From Chara braunii (lineage: Eukaryota > Streptophyta > Charophyceae > Charales > Characeae), in the NCBI GenBank assembly GCA_003427395.1, contig BFEA01000540.1, positions 364,219 to 390,194 on the forward strand: a stretch of DNA of 25,976 bases. Reading direction: 5' to 3'. How positions within the stretch are numbered: the stretch's first letter is position 1; every line of letters starts with the position of its first letter. Position numbers and translations under genes: made by a program. A model generated the notes under the pieces. That model saw only the letters and a program-made list of their open reading frames with translations. It did no database searches and was not told where the DNA came from. This document shows positions 10,648 through 20,352 of this stretch, piece by piece.

Positions 10648-11781
10648 ATGCAACGAACCGTTATCATGCTAAATGGGTTAGAGATAGCGGCCGTAGAAGC
10701 TGAGCCAGTGGTCGATATCATTCGGGATCAACTGCGGGGCCGCGGACCGCATGTCAAATTTATCTTGGAAAACGACGGACGTGATAGGGTGAACGCAACC
10801 ACTCGACAAAGAACGACTGGGAGAAGGATTAACCGTGACACCGTTATGGAGGAGTTCGTCGGAAGCTCCGAGCCCCAGGCAGAGCATGAGGCCGAGGAAC
10901 CAGATAAAGTCTATGGGAAGCCTAGGGAAGAGGAGCCTGCGGACAAGGTTACCGCCGCTAAGAAGAAGTTTCGGTATCAAATCCCGATCTTAACCTTGCC
11001 TGAGATCGACGACACTATTAGTAAGTTACTAGGAACCATGGTGTCGGTGTTTTTTCAGACTATGCTGCAGGCTCGTCCTAGGTTGCTCAAAGGGCTTAGA
11101 CAACTGTTGACTCGGCGACGAGTAGAAATAGCCGACAACCTCGAATTACCAGAAGGGGAGAGGGAGGAGGAAGCTCCGCAAGAAGTGGCTAACCTTCAGA
11201 GGAGTCGCGGGGACTTGGAGGATCTCGAGAAAGCTTTTGCAGACATTCGTTTGAGCTTGCCCGACCGAGAAGGCGGCGAATTCATGAGGTCACCACCTGG
11301 GACAAAGCTTAACTTTCATGCACTGCCCGTAGGGAAGCTGAAAATCCAGATCGGGACTCATCATACTGGCGCATTAGTAGACGGGGGAGCAGAAATCACT
11401 CTCATAAGAAGATATTTTGCAACGATCACGGGATATACGGTAAACAAGGAAGTAACAGGGAGCATCCGGGAAGCTGGCGGGGAAATCCCGTTCGTTGGGT
11501 ACGTCACGAAGTGCGCTGTAAAGGCAAGAGTCAGGGAATCGATCTGGTCGTTTCAGCGGATGACCGTAATGGAGGAAATGGACTACGACATAATCCTCGG
11601 GAGACCGTGGTGCACAAACGTGGAGATGATAGGCATGCACTTGCACGACGGCTCATACATGGTAGACATAGAGGACCCAGTGACCGGCCGGGGAGAGCTC
11701 CTCCGACTTCTTGGAACGGGAGGAGACCCCCCGAAGGGGAAATTGGCAACATGGTCCCCGTCGTTCGAGGATAGCACGTGA
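10648..11781 (+). CDS. pro: retroelement aspartic protease segment of Gag-Pol
   Basis: A 377-codon frame that continues the gag frame after the TGA at 10630. The first 230 residues are charged linker. The protease core follows: ALVDGGAEITLI (catalytic Asp at residue 245) and the flap/C-terminal signature DYDIILGRPW at residues 311-320, about 70 residues later as in retropepsins. The active-site triad reads D-G-G rather than the usual D-S/T-G; this could be a lineage variant or damage. The TGA at 11779 again separates two segments in the same frame, so in an intact element this was probably part of one polyprotein. Confidence 0.8.
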   Translation: MQRTVIMLNGLEIAAVEAEPVVDIIRDQLRGRGPHVKFILENDGRDRVNATTRQRTTGRRINRDTVMEEFVGSSEPQAEHEAEEPDKVYGKPREEEPADKVTAAKKKFRYQIPILTLPEIDDTISKLLGTMVSVFFQTMLQARPRLLKGLRQLLTRRRVEIADNLELPEGEREEEAPQEVANLQRSRGDLEDLEKAFADIRLSLPDREGGEFMRSPPGTKLNFHALPVGKLKIQIGTHHTGALVDGGAEITLIRRYFATITGYTVNKEVTGSIREAGGEIPFVGYVTKCAVKARVRESIWSFQRMTVMEEMDYDIILGRPWCTNVEMIGMHLHDGSYMVDIEDPVTGRGELLRLLGTGGDPPKGKLATWSPSFEDST

Positions 11782-11799
11782 AAAGGGGCTTTCGCACGG

Positions 11800-12237
11800 A
11801 TGGAGGGTATGAGAGAAAGGGTAGAAATCATGATTGAGGAAGCATTCAACAAGAAGGAGTGGATCAAGATGGACCTGCCCCAGAAGAAGAGGAGGCAGGA
11901 GGACGAAGTCCTAGGTGTTATAATAGCAGAAAAGGAGTTAGAGGTCGAACTTGTTGCTAGCCTGCCCAGGCTAAAAGAAGTACGCGTAGACGTGCCAGAA
12001 GTCACACTCGAGATCCTCGATCTGTTACAACTCATCAAGGCCCTCAGATACCACAAGGTAGAAGTGGACTCAGCAGCCTTGGCCAAGTTCGAAGGAGAAG
12101 TCCAAAAGGGATATTGCCTGAATGGGAAACTAGTTAGTATTCAACCACGAGTCGTAGAGGCAACAAGGGCAATTCCGACTGTTCATTTTTTAGGAAAAAG
12201 ATCCCGGAAGGAAGTGTTCGAAAGTACAAGCCGGTAG
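11800..12237 (+). pseudogene. protease-RT linker of Gag-Pol, ends at a frameshift
   Basis: A 145-codon frame, in phase with gag and protease, containing a basic KKRRQE run. It reads into a TAG at 12235. At about 12215-12222 a shift of one base backwards (a lost base) joins it smoothly to the frame of RT, where the reading continues as KYKPVGKKAKS. I read this as a one-base deletion in pol rather than a programmed site, because I see no canonical slippery heptamer. Confidence 0.65.
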
Positions 12238-15200
12238 GGAAGAAAGCAAAATCGGTCTCGATCCTGCTAGAGACGTCAAAGGAAGAGGCTATGGAGAAGG
12301 AGGAAGAGGTCCTTCAAGTGATCCGAGAAAGAAGGGCGACGGAAGGACATCGAATATCAGATGAGGTAGCTGACACAATGAAGATAGGGATAGACGGATT
12401 CTTAACGGAAGAAGAAACCCGCCTGATCAAAAGGACCTGCCAGGAGTTTTACCTGACATTTGCCTTTAGTGATCACCAGAAGGGACGACTGGATGCGAAG
12501 CTGATCCCTCCAGTCAGAATCCACACGATAGAATATGAGTACTGGAATGACAAGGGGTCGTCCTATGAATTTGGGATAGCAGGGGAAGTGACAGACCTCC
12601 TCCGAGCAAAGATGAACTCCTTCGTTGCGGAGCCTACGGCGTCGCCGTACGCAAACCGGTGGTTCGTCTTTCGGAATCCTAACAAGCCACTAAGGTGGAT
12701 TCAGGATCTGCAGAAGTTGAATGCGGTAACCATCCGGGATACTCGCTCGCTACCTCAGGCTGACTTATTAGCAGAATCGCACGCCGTTCGAAGCATTTAC
12801 TCCCTGATAGATCTGTACTCAAGGTACAACCAGCTTCCGTTGGATGTTCGGGACAGGCCGTACACCGCTATGCACACCCCCGTAGGCCAATTACAGATGC
12901 AAGTGACCCCTATGGGATTCATAAACGCGGTGGCCGAAGTGCAACGCAAAATGCTCGTCGTGGCCGGGGACATGTTCCCAGAGAAGTGTGAGCCTTACAT
13001 CGATGACAATCCGATCAAAGGCGCGTGGGAGAAAGATGAGACGGAAGTCCATCCAGGGATCCGAAGTTTTGTGTGGGACCACTTGCAGGACATCAAGGAC
13101 TTACTCCGCCGGTTCCTAGTATACAACATTACGGCTAGTGGACCAAAGAGTATCCTAGCAGTACCGGAGGTAACTGTACTAGGATTTCGTTGCGGTGTTT
13201 ACGGCAGGAAGCCAAATCCGGCAAAAACCGACAAGATATCACAGTGGTCGACACCACTGCCCACGACAACGGAGGTAAGGGCATTCTTAGGCGTAGTCGG
13301 CTTTTGGAGGATCTTCATTAAGAATTTTGCCAAGATTGTCGAGCCTATCCGGGCTATGATCAGGGAAGAAGGAATCATGGATTGGACGGCGGAGCGAGAA
13401 GGAGCTGCCCAAAAGCTTAAGGACATATTGACATCTGAGACAGTCGCTCTGTCCGCACCTTGTTTTAATGACGAAGTGGGACGACCCTTCATCCTAGAGA
13501 CGGATGGAGGAACCCTGAACTCCGTAAAGCGGCGGTACTTGCAGTTCAAGAAGGAGGTCTTAGCCATCTTGCACTGTCTTAAGACCTTTCAGGCCTACCT
13601 ATTTGGGAGGCGGTTCATCCTTAGGATCGATCCAACGAATGTTGCAGGTGCCTTAAAGAATTACAGGCCTATAGATCCGACGGTGGGGAGATGGGTAGGA
13701 TTTATCTGGCAATTCGATTACAAAATCAAACGGATTGCGGGAATTAGGAACAAGGCTGATGGGCGGAGCCAGGTCTGCATCACTCCCGAAGGGGTGGAGG
13801 GTGCGGAGCCCATAGACGCATTCCTCGAATACGAAGGAGAGACTCTTGCGGTGGATAACGAAATGATGAGCGAAGAATGTATATCGGGAGAACTATTGAT
13901 CCGGACTTTGGAGAAGGGGGCACCTGCCGTAGTAGCAAAACTTAGAGAAGGACCAGTCACCACTCGAGGACGTAGAGAAGAAAATGACTCGTGGGGAACA
14001 ATAATAGGACGAAAAGAGGAACTAATAGCAATGGCGGTCGAGGGAGGCCGGGAAACAGTGATGAGCTTAGTGGAATCTTGGGAAAGGAAAGAGTTGCAAT
14101 GGGTGGTAAACCAGATGCAGGAAGGAAAGGATGGGGGCCAAGAAGGGGAGGAGTTTTTCTATGTCCGATTATACGAAGGGCTCTTTCGGGAGATCGGGCT
14201 ATTGCTGGTAGAAAACAAACAACCTACGGAAGTCAGTGTTAAAGCGAAAGAAGAAGCTGAAAGGTACATCCTAAGGGGCGGTCATTTGTTCCGAAGGGAG
14301 GAAGGTGCTATGCCCAGAAGGATTGAGTGCGAAAGATCTAGGCAAGTAGACGTTATCCAGGCAATGCATGACGGGTTAGCTGGAGGCCATCGGTCGTCCA
14401 AAGGAACGCTTGCAGAGATAACACCACTCGATTATTGGCCAGGCATGACAGGCATGGTCGCCATATACTGCCAGACTTGCCTTATCTGCCAAGAACGAAG
14501 CTCGACGCGGGTCTTTGAGCCGCTTAGATCAACGCTGGTGTTAGGACTAGGACATCTGGTCCATCTCGACCTTGAGGTCATGCCTGTATCAACGGACGGG
14601 TACAGGTATATCTTGGATGCGCGGGACAACTTGAGTGGGTTCGTGGAGGCGGGCGCTCTCAAGAAAAAGACAGGGAGGAGTGTGGCGGACTGGATAGAAG
14701 ACTTCAACTTAAGGCATCCGTTCGTCAGGAAGTTTATAGCAGACAATGGGACGGAGTTTGTGAACCAAGAAGTGTTGGGGATGCTTAAGAGACTCTGTGT
14801 ACCGATCAAACTCATCGAGCCGTATCACCCTGAGGCCAATGCACGTGTGGCAGGGGGGCACCGAACCTTGAAGAACATGATTGCGAAGCTCGCAGCAGAC
14901 CATCTGGGGAACTGGCCTAGGTATCTTAAGCAGACTGTCTTTGCGGAGAATATGACCCCTAAAAGGACGACAGGATGTATCCTAGCGGAGCTTTGGTACG
15001 GAAGAGAGATCGACTTTCCCGTGGAAGCCTTGGTACCTACCTGGAATAGGTTAGATGATGATCCACAAATGACCACTGGAGAGTTAATCGAGGCAAGATG
15101 TCAACAGATCCTTAAGAACGAGGAAGTCATGGAAGACATCGCCAACCGGCTAGTAGACAGCAGAATGAGGGACAAAGCAAGGTGGGACCAGGTTAAGAAT

Positions 15201-15482
15201 GTCAGAAAGGAGTCACTTCTAGTGGGAGAGATGGTATTGCTAAGGAACTCGACACTAGAAAGTACTTGATCGAGACAACTGGGAAGAAGGTTCAAAGGCC
15301 CCTACCCGGTCGCCAAGCGGGTGGGCCTGAACACCTTCGAACTGGAAGATTTGGATGGAACTGGATTGAAAGGGCCCTTCCCGGGGCAACGATTGGTCAG
15401 GTTTCTAAGTCGGGACCCAGTGGAACAATGGCTTCAGGAGGCCGAAGATAAGGAAACTGAGGGGCCACAAGCTAAGGACTGA
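12222..15482 (+). pseudogene. pol: Ty3/gypsy Pol: reverse transcriptase, RNase H, integrase
   Basis: The longest frame is ATG 12291 to TGA 15267 (992 codons); residue numbers refer to that ATG. RT: first catalytic Asp in LIDLYSRYNQLPL (D174) and YIDD at 236-239. RNase H: D405, E422 and D447 are present, but only 17 residues separate the first two where about 35-42 are usual, so about 24 residues are missing. Integrase: HHCC zinc finger (H693, H700, C730, C733), then D760 and D818. At the third position, 35 residues after D818, there is Ala854 in VAGGH where the family has VERGH. After TGA 15267 the same frame continues to 15482 with the GPY/F module (GPY at 15297-15305), so that stop is a point mutation, plausibly Trp to stop. 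The order PR-RT-RH-IN defines Ty3/gypsy. The enzyme cannot be functional as read. Confidence 0.9.
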
Positions 15483-15710
15483 CTACAACCTTGCCCACAC
15501 TATGGTTTGTCTCTGACCACGTCCGTGGGACTGTCATTTTTGGGGGACTGGGGTAATGGCTTGACTGACTGAGATTGAAAGGCAGCGTGACTTGGGATTT
15601 TGCGATAACTGGCTTATGCAGGAAAGGTTATTGGAGCATTGTACCATAATTTTTGACGGGGAAATAATGGGATCTTCACAAACGACGCATTTGCATAATG
15701 GAGGGAAATA

Positions 15711-15718
15711 TATAAAAG
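15711..15718 (+). promoter_or_regulatory. TATA-box-like octamer TATAAAAG
   Basis: Exact octamer in AT-rich context (GAAATATATAAAAGGGGG), 142 bases before the ATG of the ORF that follows pol. A downstream promoter for that ORF is possible. Between them lies a good 3' splice-site string, GTTGTTTTGTTATACAG, ending at 15819. Confidence 0.35.
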
Positions 15719-15852
15719 GGGGCATGATGCAAGGGATACTGGGTGCATTTTGGGAATGTCTACCGACTGGAGGGGGGCGAGTGTATGAGGGACATTGCGG
15801 ATGTTGTTTTGTTATACAGGACTTAGGAGAAAAAACGAGAAAGGACAAAAAA

Positions 15853-16698
15853 ATGGAATTCAGCAACGAGAACGACAGCAAGGCAGTCAACAGGCCTACC
15901 GGAGGGGAAGTAGCAGGGTCAAGCCAAGGGAGGAGGACAACGAAGAGAAAATTGTACATAAGGCTCATAGGCGGGTCAGTGGTAGGCAAGGGGGGAAGAA
16001 AATGCTTGTGTAGGAAACCCTCACCCCATCCGGAAGGGAGAAGGTATAGAAATCTCATCTGACAGTGAGGGCGAGAAGAGAAAGGCAAATGTGAAAGAAG
16101 AGGGCAATGCAGATATGGGAGGTAAGGCCCAAGCCCCTGACGAGGAAGGAGCCAACATGGGCGAACGACGTGAGAATTGGCATGAGGAAATCGAAGGGGG
16201 ACAGGACGTGCACGACGAGCGTGAGGATGGGGAAGAGAGAAGAGAAAGTACGATCCAAAGAACCTAACGGGAGGATATAGCCCCATAAAGACAGAAGTCG
16301 AGGAAGACGAGGAGGAGGACATACAAAAGATCATAGAAATCAGCAGCGGGGATGAAAGGGATGAGATCTCGTGACCTAGGGAAGAGAGACGGCCTCCAAT
16401 GCACCAGCCGCGCGAGGAAGCCTTCAGATGGGAGGATGAGTTTGGGTCGACGCCCAGCCATTGGTTTGAGCAGTGGCTCGGCGTAGTCAAGCATGAGTGA
16501 ATTATCAAGGTCCGGGAAATCGCAAGGGCAGGGGTGGAAGCCACACCGCTGGATTTTTTTAATGAGGCAGAATTACGGAAAATTGCAAGGATAAGGAGAG
16601 AAATCGAGACCTTCGGCCTGGGGGTTAGAAAACCGGCTGAGGAACAGGGTGGACAAGGAGCCGAACGCGTTGAGACACAGGATAACAATAGACATTAG
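15853..16698 (+). pseudogene. additional ORF downstream of pol, acidic, unknown function, broken
   Basis: Same strand as pol. A plausible start is ATG 15853 (MEFSNEND). The frame must switch near 16040 to a second frame (EISSDSEGEKRK at about 16049) ending in TAA 16265, then back from 16288 to TAG 16696, with TGA at 16372 and 16498. The assembled reading has a basic N-terminal part (GRRTTKRKLYIR), a long Glu/Asp-rich middle, and a C-terminal part with aromatic and helical character (HWFEQWLGVVKHE, then VREIARAGVEATPLDFFNEA and LRKIARIRREIETFGLGV). The last part looks like a true conserved helical domain. Its position after pol is where env-like or accessory ORFs occur in some Ty3/gypsy elements, but I see no signal peptide or membrane segment, so it is not env-like. 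No homology recognised. Confidence 0.55.
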
Positions 16699-17309
16699 GT
16701 GTTGATTGAGTGTTGGGCAAGAATCCTATTTTTTTTACAAGAGCATTGGAGCAGAATGTGTATAGTATGAGTAAGCTTGCAGAGGATGAGTGATGAAAAG
16801 ACCAGCTAAAACTGTGTCATGATAAGTTAGAAGATAGCGTATTGAGGCTACTATTGGATGAGCTACCTTCGAAAGTGGGTACATAAGACAAGGACATGGG
16901 GCATGGTATGAAACCAGTTGGGAAGGGTGTATTGTGAAATTTGGATGGAATGAGGATTGTGTTTTTTTAGGAGAGAAATTTTGAGTATGGACTGACGAGC
17001 GAAGCAAGGCATTGAATGTTGGTCGAGTACAAGAGAGGTTAGGGAACCTATGGGTTAAGGGGCGTGAAGAACACTCCTTCCCTAGGAGCCTAATCCAAAT
17101 GAGTCATGAATGAGTCTGAGAATAGTCAAAATCTGAGTGATCAGAAAGAGTGAAAATGGAAGGGGCGCCCCTGTCTTTTGCTATGGCTAAACGACCGGGT
17201 GGGCTAGTGCTGCTTGGGGTCGCGAGCCCCAACTCGAGTACTAGACACTAAGTCGGATGTACACATGGATAGTAAATTACTGTGAGAAATGGAAGAAAGG
17301 GAACAGCAC

Positions 17310-17311
<2 letters not shown>
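16699..17311. other. no gene seen
   Basis: AT-rich sequence with T runs at 16732-16739 and 16962-16968. A near-palindrome, TTGGGGTCGCGAGCCCCAA, lies around 17214-17232. I see no polypurine tract plus LTR start that would mark the 3' end of the element. Confidence 0.45.

Positions 17312-17346
<35 letters not shown>
17312..17346 (+). repeat. 35-base poly(A) run
   Basis: Uninterrupted A run. It could be the tail of an inserted non-LTR retroelement or processed transcript, but the sequence just before it shows no such element and I see no polyadenylation signal or clear target-site duplication. Length may be unreliable in assembly. Confidence 0.8.
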
Positions 17347-17348
<2 letters not shown>

Positions 17349-17430
17349 GAGAGGAGATGGCTACCTTCTAACCTCCAAGACAGAAATGGGATCCGTAACC
17401 TCGAGGCCCACCCCCTCGGGCACTAACATT

Positions 17431-17626
17431 GAGAATGGAAAGGAACGGCCCTAATCAGGCTGTTGGACTTGAGAATGGAAAGGAATGACCATAACCAGAC
17501 TGTTCGACTTGAGAATGGAAAAGAATTGCCCTAACCAGGCTGTTCGACTTGAGAATGGAAAAGAACGGCCCTAACCAGGCTGTTCGACTTGAGAATGGAT
17601 AAGAGCGACCCTAACCAGGTTGTTTG
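17431..17626. repeat. 40-bp tandem repeat, five copies
   Basis: GAGAATGGAA begins at 17431, 17471, 17511, 17551 and 17591, exactly 40 bp apart. The unit includes CCTAACCAGGCTGTTCGACT. The last copy is more diverged. Confidence 0.95.
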
Positions 17627-17653
17627 GGAATGACCCCTGATAAGGGTCATTCC
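17627..17653. repeat. perfect 10-bp hairpin directly after the 40-bp array
   Basis: GGAATGACCC and GGGTCATTCC separated by a 7-base loop (CTGATAA). The left arm overlaps the decayed end of the 40-bp array. Not followed by a T run, so not a terminator-like structure. Confidence 0.85.
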
Positions 17654-17734
17654 TTTTGAAATAGGCACTGGGGTCCCCTGCATAATTGATTGTGAAAGAA
17701 AGGATGATTGAGGATGAGATGGAATGAGCAATAA

Positions 17735-17895
17735 GAGATGGAAAAGGCCGGTGGGTCGGTCATTGAAATAGCCAATGGAATGGACGGAAGAGATGGAAAA
17801 GGCCGGTGGGTCGGTCATTGAAATAGCCAATGGGATGGACGGAAGAGATGAAAAAGGTCGGTGGGTCGGCTGCTGAAATAGCCAAGGGGGCGGAA
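17735..17895. repeat. 55-bp tandem repeat, three copies
   Basis: GAGATGGAAAAGGCCGGTGG begins at 17735 and 17790, with a diverged copy at 17845, 55 bp apart. The unit includes GTCGGTCATTGAAATAGCC. Confidence 0.9.
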
Positions 17896-19139
17896 GAAAG
17901 ATGTAAATGAGAAGGTCAGGATAAAGAAGGTCGAGCCTTAAAGCCAAGAAGGGCAGGGACCGTTGGGACGGTCACAGAGATTGGGTGTTGAGGAATGAGA
18001 GAATTGAGGATTGAATGGGCGGAAGGGTCAGTCTTGAGAAATGACTATTGAGAGAATGACCACCAGACCGGCCATGTGGGTGGCCTTGTTGATGAGAGGC
18101 TGTCAGACCAGCCATGAGAATCAGCCTTGAAAATAACATCGGATTGAGTATTTGAGAATTGAATATTGCATTGCATAGCCAGGGGACCCTAGGCAACTTG
18201 ATGTAAGGTCGTCGGACCGACCATGGAAATAGCAAGAGATTGAGCTTTCCTTTTTTTCTAGTCTCAGGTCTCAACATAAGAGGGATAGCAATGCCTGCAT
18301 CGCGACCCCAAGGCCTCTACCCGTTAAGGCAAAAGTCTCAGCGTGACCTGCTCCTCATAAGAAGGAATAAGGGTTGAAGGACCAAAGCACCTCTCTCTTT
18401 GATTGATGCTGACCGTCCGGAACTAACCCCGACAACGAGCTCTAGTCAAGGAGTTCAAACTGCGCCTCATGTTGAAACCTAAACGTCAAGGGCGTGGTGC
18501 CAAACGGGCGAGAGAGCCATTTGTTTTCCTAAGTCTCATTTTTTTCTCCCCAACCACACGCCATGTCGTAGAGGGTCGGCACGGCCGTTTGGAATGGACC
18601 ACGGCTGCTCGTGTTAAGTTGAGCAGCACTGTCCAGAGGGAGGAATCAGGCGTGGTACCGGGTGGAAGCCGCAACCACCACAGGGCGAGTGACACCGCCC
18701 TGCCGGATCATTACAACCGTTCCGGGACTAACCGCGAGGTCTTCGTAACTGCACTCGCAGACTAATAGAGAGCCCCAACTCTCTTGAAAGGAAGAGGCCG
18801 GATCCAAGAAAACACCGCTCGGGAGGAACGATTTGCGAGAAAGCACTTACGGCAAGATGGGGTCCTGGGAGGCTTGGACTGGACCTACCTTCCAGATGTG
18901 GGGTGGTACCTCAGTGATGACGCCCGTCTTGTAAGCACCAAAAGGTCGGATTGAAGTAGGGGATGAGGTGAGGTATCAGCAGGGGGAGGACTGATTACCC
19001 TTCCTTTTTGGGGTTGATGGGCCGACATCCGTCTACTCAGTTGGTGGGGCCAAGGTCTGCGTACCTCCGAGTGAGAACTAGTTGTGCGATGGGGACATCG
19101 CATTTTGAGTGGGGGAAGGTGTGCCATCTACCGATGAAA
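17896..19139. other. no gene seen
   Basis: The first 350 bases carry loose echoes of the 55-bp array (GACCGGCCATG, GACCAGCCATG, GACCGACCATGG at 18065-18225). From 18250 to 19139 I see no coding pattern; a 98-codon open frame at 18469-18765 is basic at its start but matches nothing I know. Confidence 0.4.
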
Positions 19140-19640
19140 AAACGTGCAAAAGAAGGTTACCATGAACGTAAGGATGGATGAGTAATTGACTTTGCGCAGG
19201 CTTGAGAAAACGTCTGGGAAGATGTCCAGAAGAAAAGAATGGATGAGTAATTGACTTTGCGCAGGCTTGAGAAAAGTCTGGCAAGATGGCTAGAAGAGAA
19301 ACGGATGAGTAATTAACGTTGCATGAGCTTGAGAAAAGGTCTGGCAAGGTGTCCCGCTGAGGAAAAGATGTGTGAATGACTCCGCATGGGCTTGAGAAGA
19401 GACCTGGTGAGATGTCCAGGAGAGAAATGGATGAGTATTTGACCTAACATGGACTTGAGAGAAGGTCTGGTAAGATGTTCAGAAAAGAAAAATATGTGAA
19501 ATTGGCTTTGCGTAGACCTAAGGAAAAGTCTGGCAAGACGCCCAGAAAAGAGATACAGGTATAATGGACTTTGCATGAGTATGAGAGAGACCTGGCAGGA
19601 GGCCAGAAGAAATATGTGAATAAAAGGGACTAAGTAACGC
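19140..19640. repeat. 61-65-bp tandem repeat, about eight degenerate copies
   Basis: The units GATGAGTAATTGACTTTGCG and CTTGAGAAAAGTCTGGCAAG recur, with the GAGTAA landmark at 19180, 19245 and 19307 and diverged forms at about 19372 and 19433. The reverse strand shows a matching 21-residue peptide repeat, a by-product of the tandem repeat. The array ends about 115 bases before the methyltransferase relic. Confidence 0.85.
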
Positions 19641-19756
19641 GCATTTTAAAGCCTGGATACAAGAAAGGACGAATGAGGGTGACACACATAAGCTGAGCAA
19701 AATGACATGGGAAAAATACATGAGAACTAGCTAAGCATGAGACCGAGGAAAGAATG

Positions 19757-20352
19757 ACGGGAGAACATGGATTGCAAGGGCCGAAAAGTATATTATTTTT
19801 TATGACTTTAAGAGTAATGAATGAGACGAAACCAAAATGATTTCTGCTCGAGAATGTTTCTCAATGAAATGGGAAGATAGAGTTGAGATTACGAAGCACT
19901 AAGGGGGAGTTGTGTCTGGGCTCACTGATTCGAAGTGAGTATCACCACAGCAAAGACGGCGGTTGTACTGGACGAACATCCCCCTTCCGGAGCAAATGCC
20001 TTACATTGAGTCGCATCCGAAAACTTGCCTACAATTACTTATCAACAATGCTAAGGCATAAAATGAGAAAACCAATTGTGTTATGACAACAAATTGTCAC
20101 CTTGGGAATAAAGCCAGCATACCAGTAGTTACGTACATGAAGAAAGGAGAGCCTCGTCTGCTTCATTTTACTGAAGTTGAAAGAATTATAGGCTGCCCTG
20201 CTGGGTATACAGAGTTGACTAAAGAGGAAGTTCGTATCTCGATTGAGGGAAAGATAAAGAGGCAGAGCTATGACGGAAATGAGCAACCTGGTCTAAGCTG
20301 TAGAACCTTTGACTTCCCCATACCCTCCTCCACCCCAAGGGATGGAAGCTAA
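19757..20352 (+). pseudogene. C5-cytosine DNA methyltransferase fragment, DNMT3-like, truncated and frameshifted
   Basis: Frame 2 reads GLQGPKSILFF, RVMNETKPK, a TGA at 19838, then FLLENV, with ENV (catalytic motif VI) at 19850-19858. One base is then missing, and frame 1 continues SMKWEDRVEITKH, a TAA (19900), DSK, a TGA (19936), VSPQQRRRLYWTNIP, a TAA (20059), TTNCHLGNK, RLLHFTEVERIIGCPAGYT and KRQSYDGNE. These match C5-methyltransferase motif VIII (QRRxR-type), motif IX (R-x-L-x-x-x-E-x-x-x-x-x-G-x-P-x-x-YT) and motif X (Q-x-x-x-GN). The spacing and the VSPQQR-x-R-x-YW-x-N and TE-x-ER-x-x-G-x-P-x-x-YT phrases are most like DNMT3. The N-terminal part with motif I and the Pro-Cys catalytic loop is absent. 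The TGA at 19838 replaces the Trp usual before the ENV segment. It may be a host-gene relic or cargo of the retroelement. Confidence 0.8.

Noticed and set aside
5996-15269. TGA read as Trp (altered genetic code)
   Set aside because: Frameshifts, TAG and TAA stops, and loss of catalytic residues show ordinary decay; nuclear plant genes use the standard code.
15534-16688. 384-codon open frame on the minus strand
   Set aside because: Antisense to the post-pol ORF. Composition (Ser, Pro, His, Leu) is what the reverse of purine-rich coding sequence gives, and no domain is seen.
19078-19721. Minus-strand frames with a 21-residue repeat
   Set aside because: By-product of the 61-65-bp tandem array.
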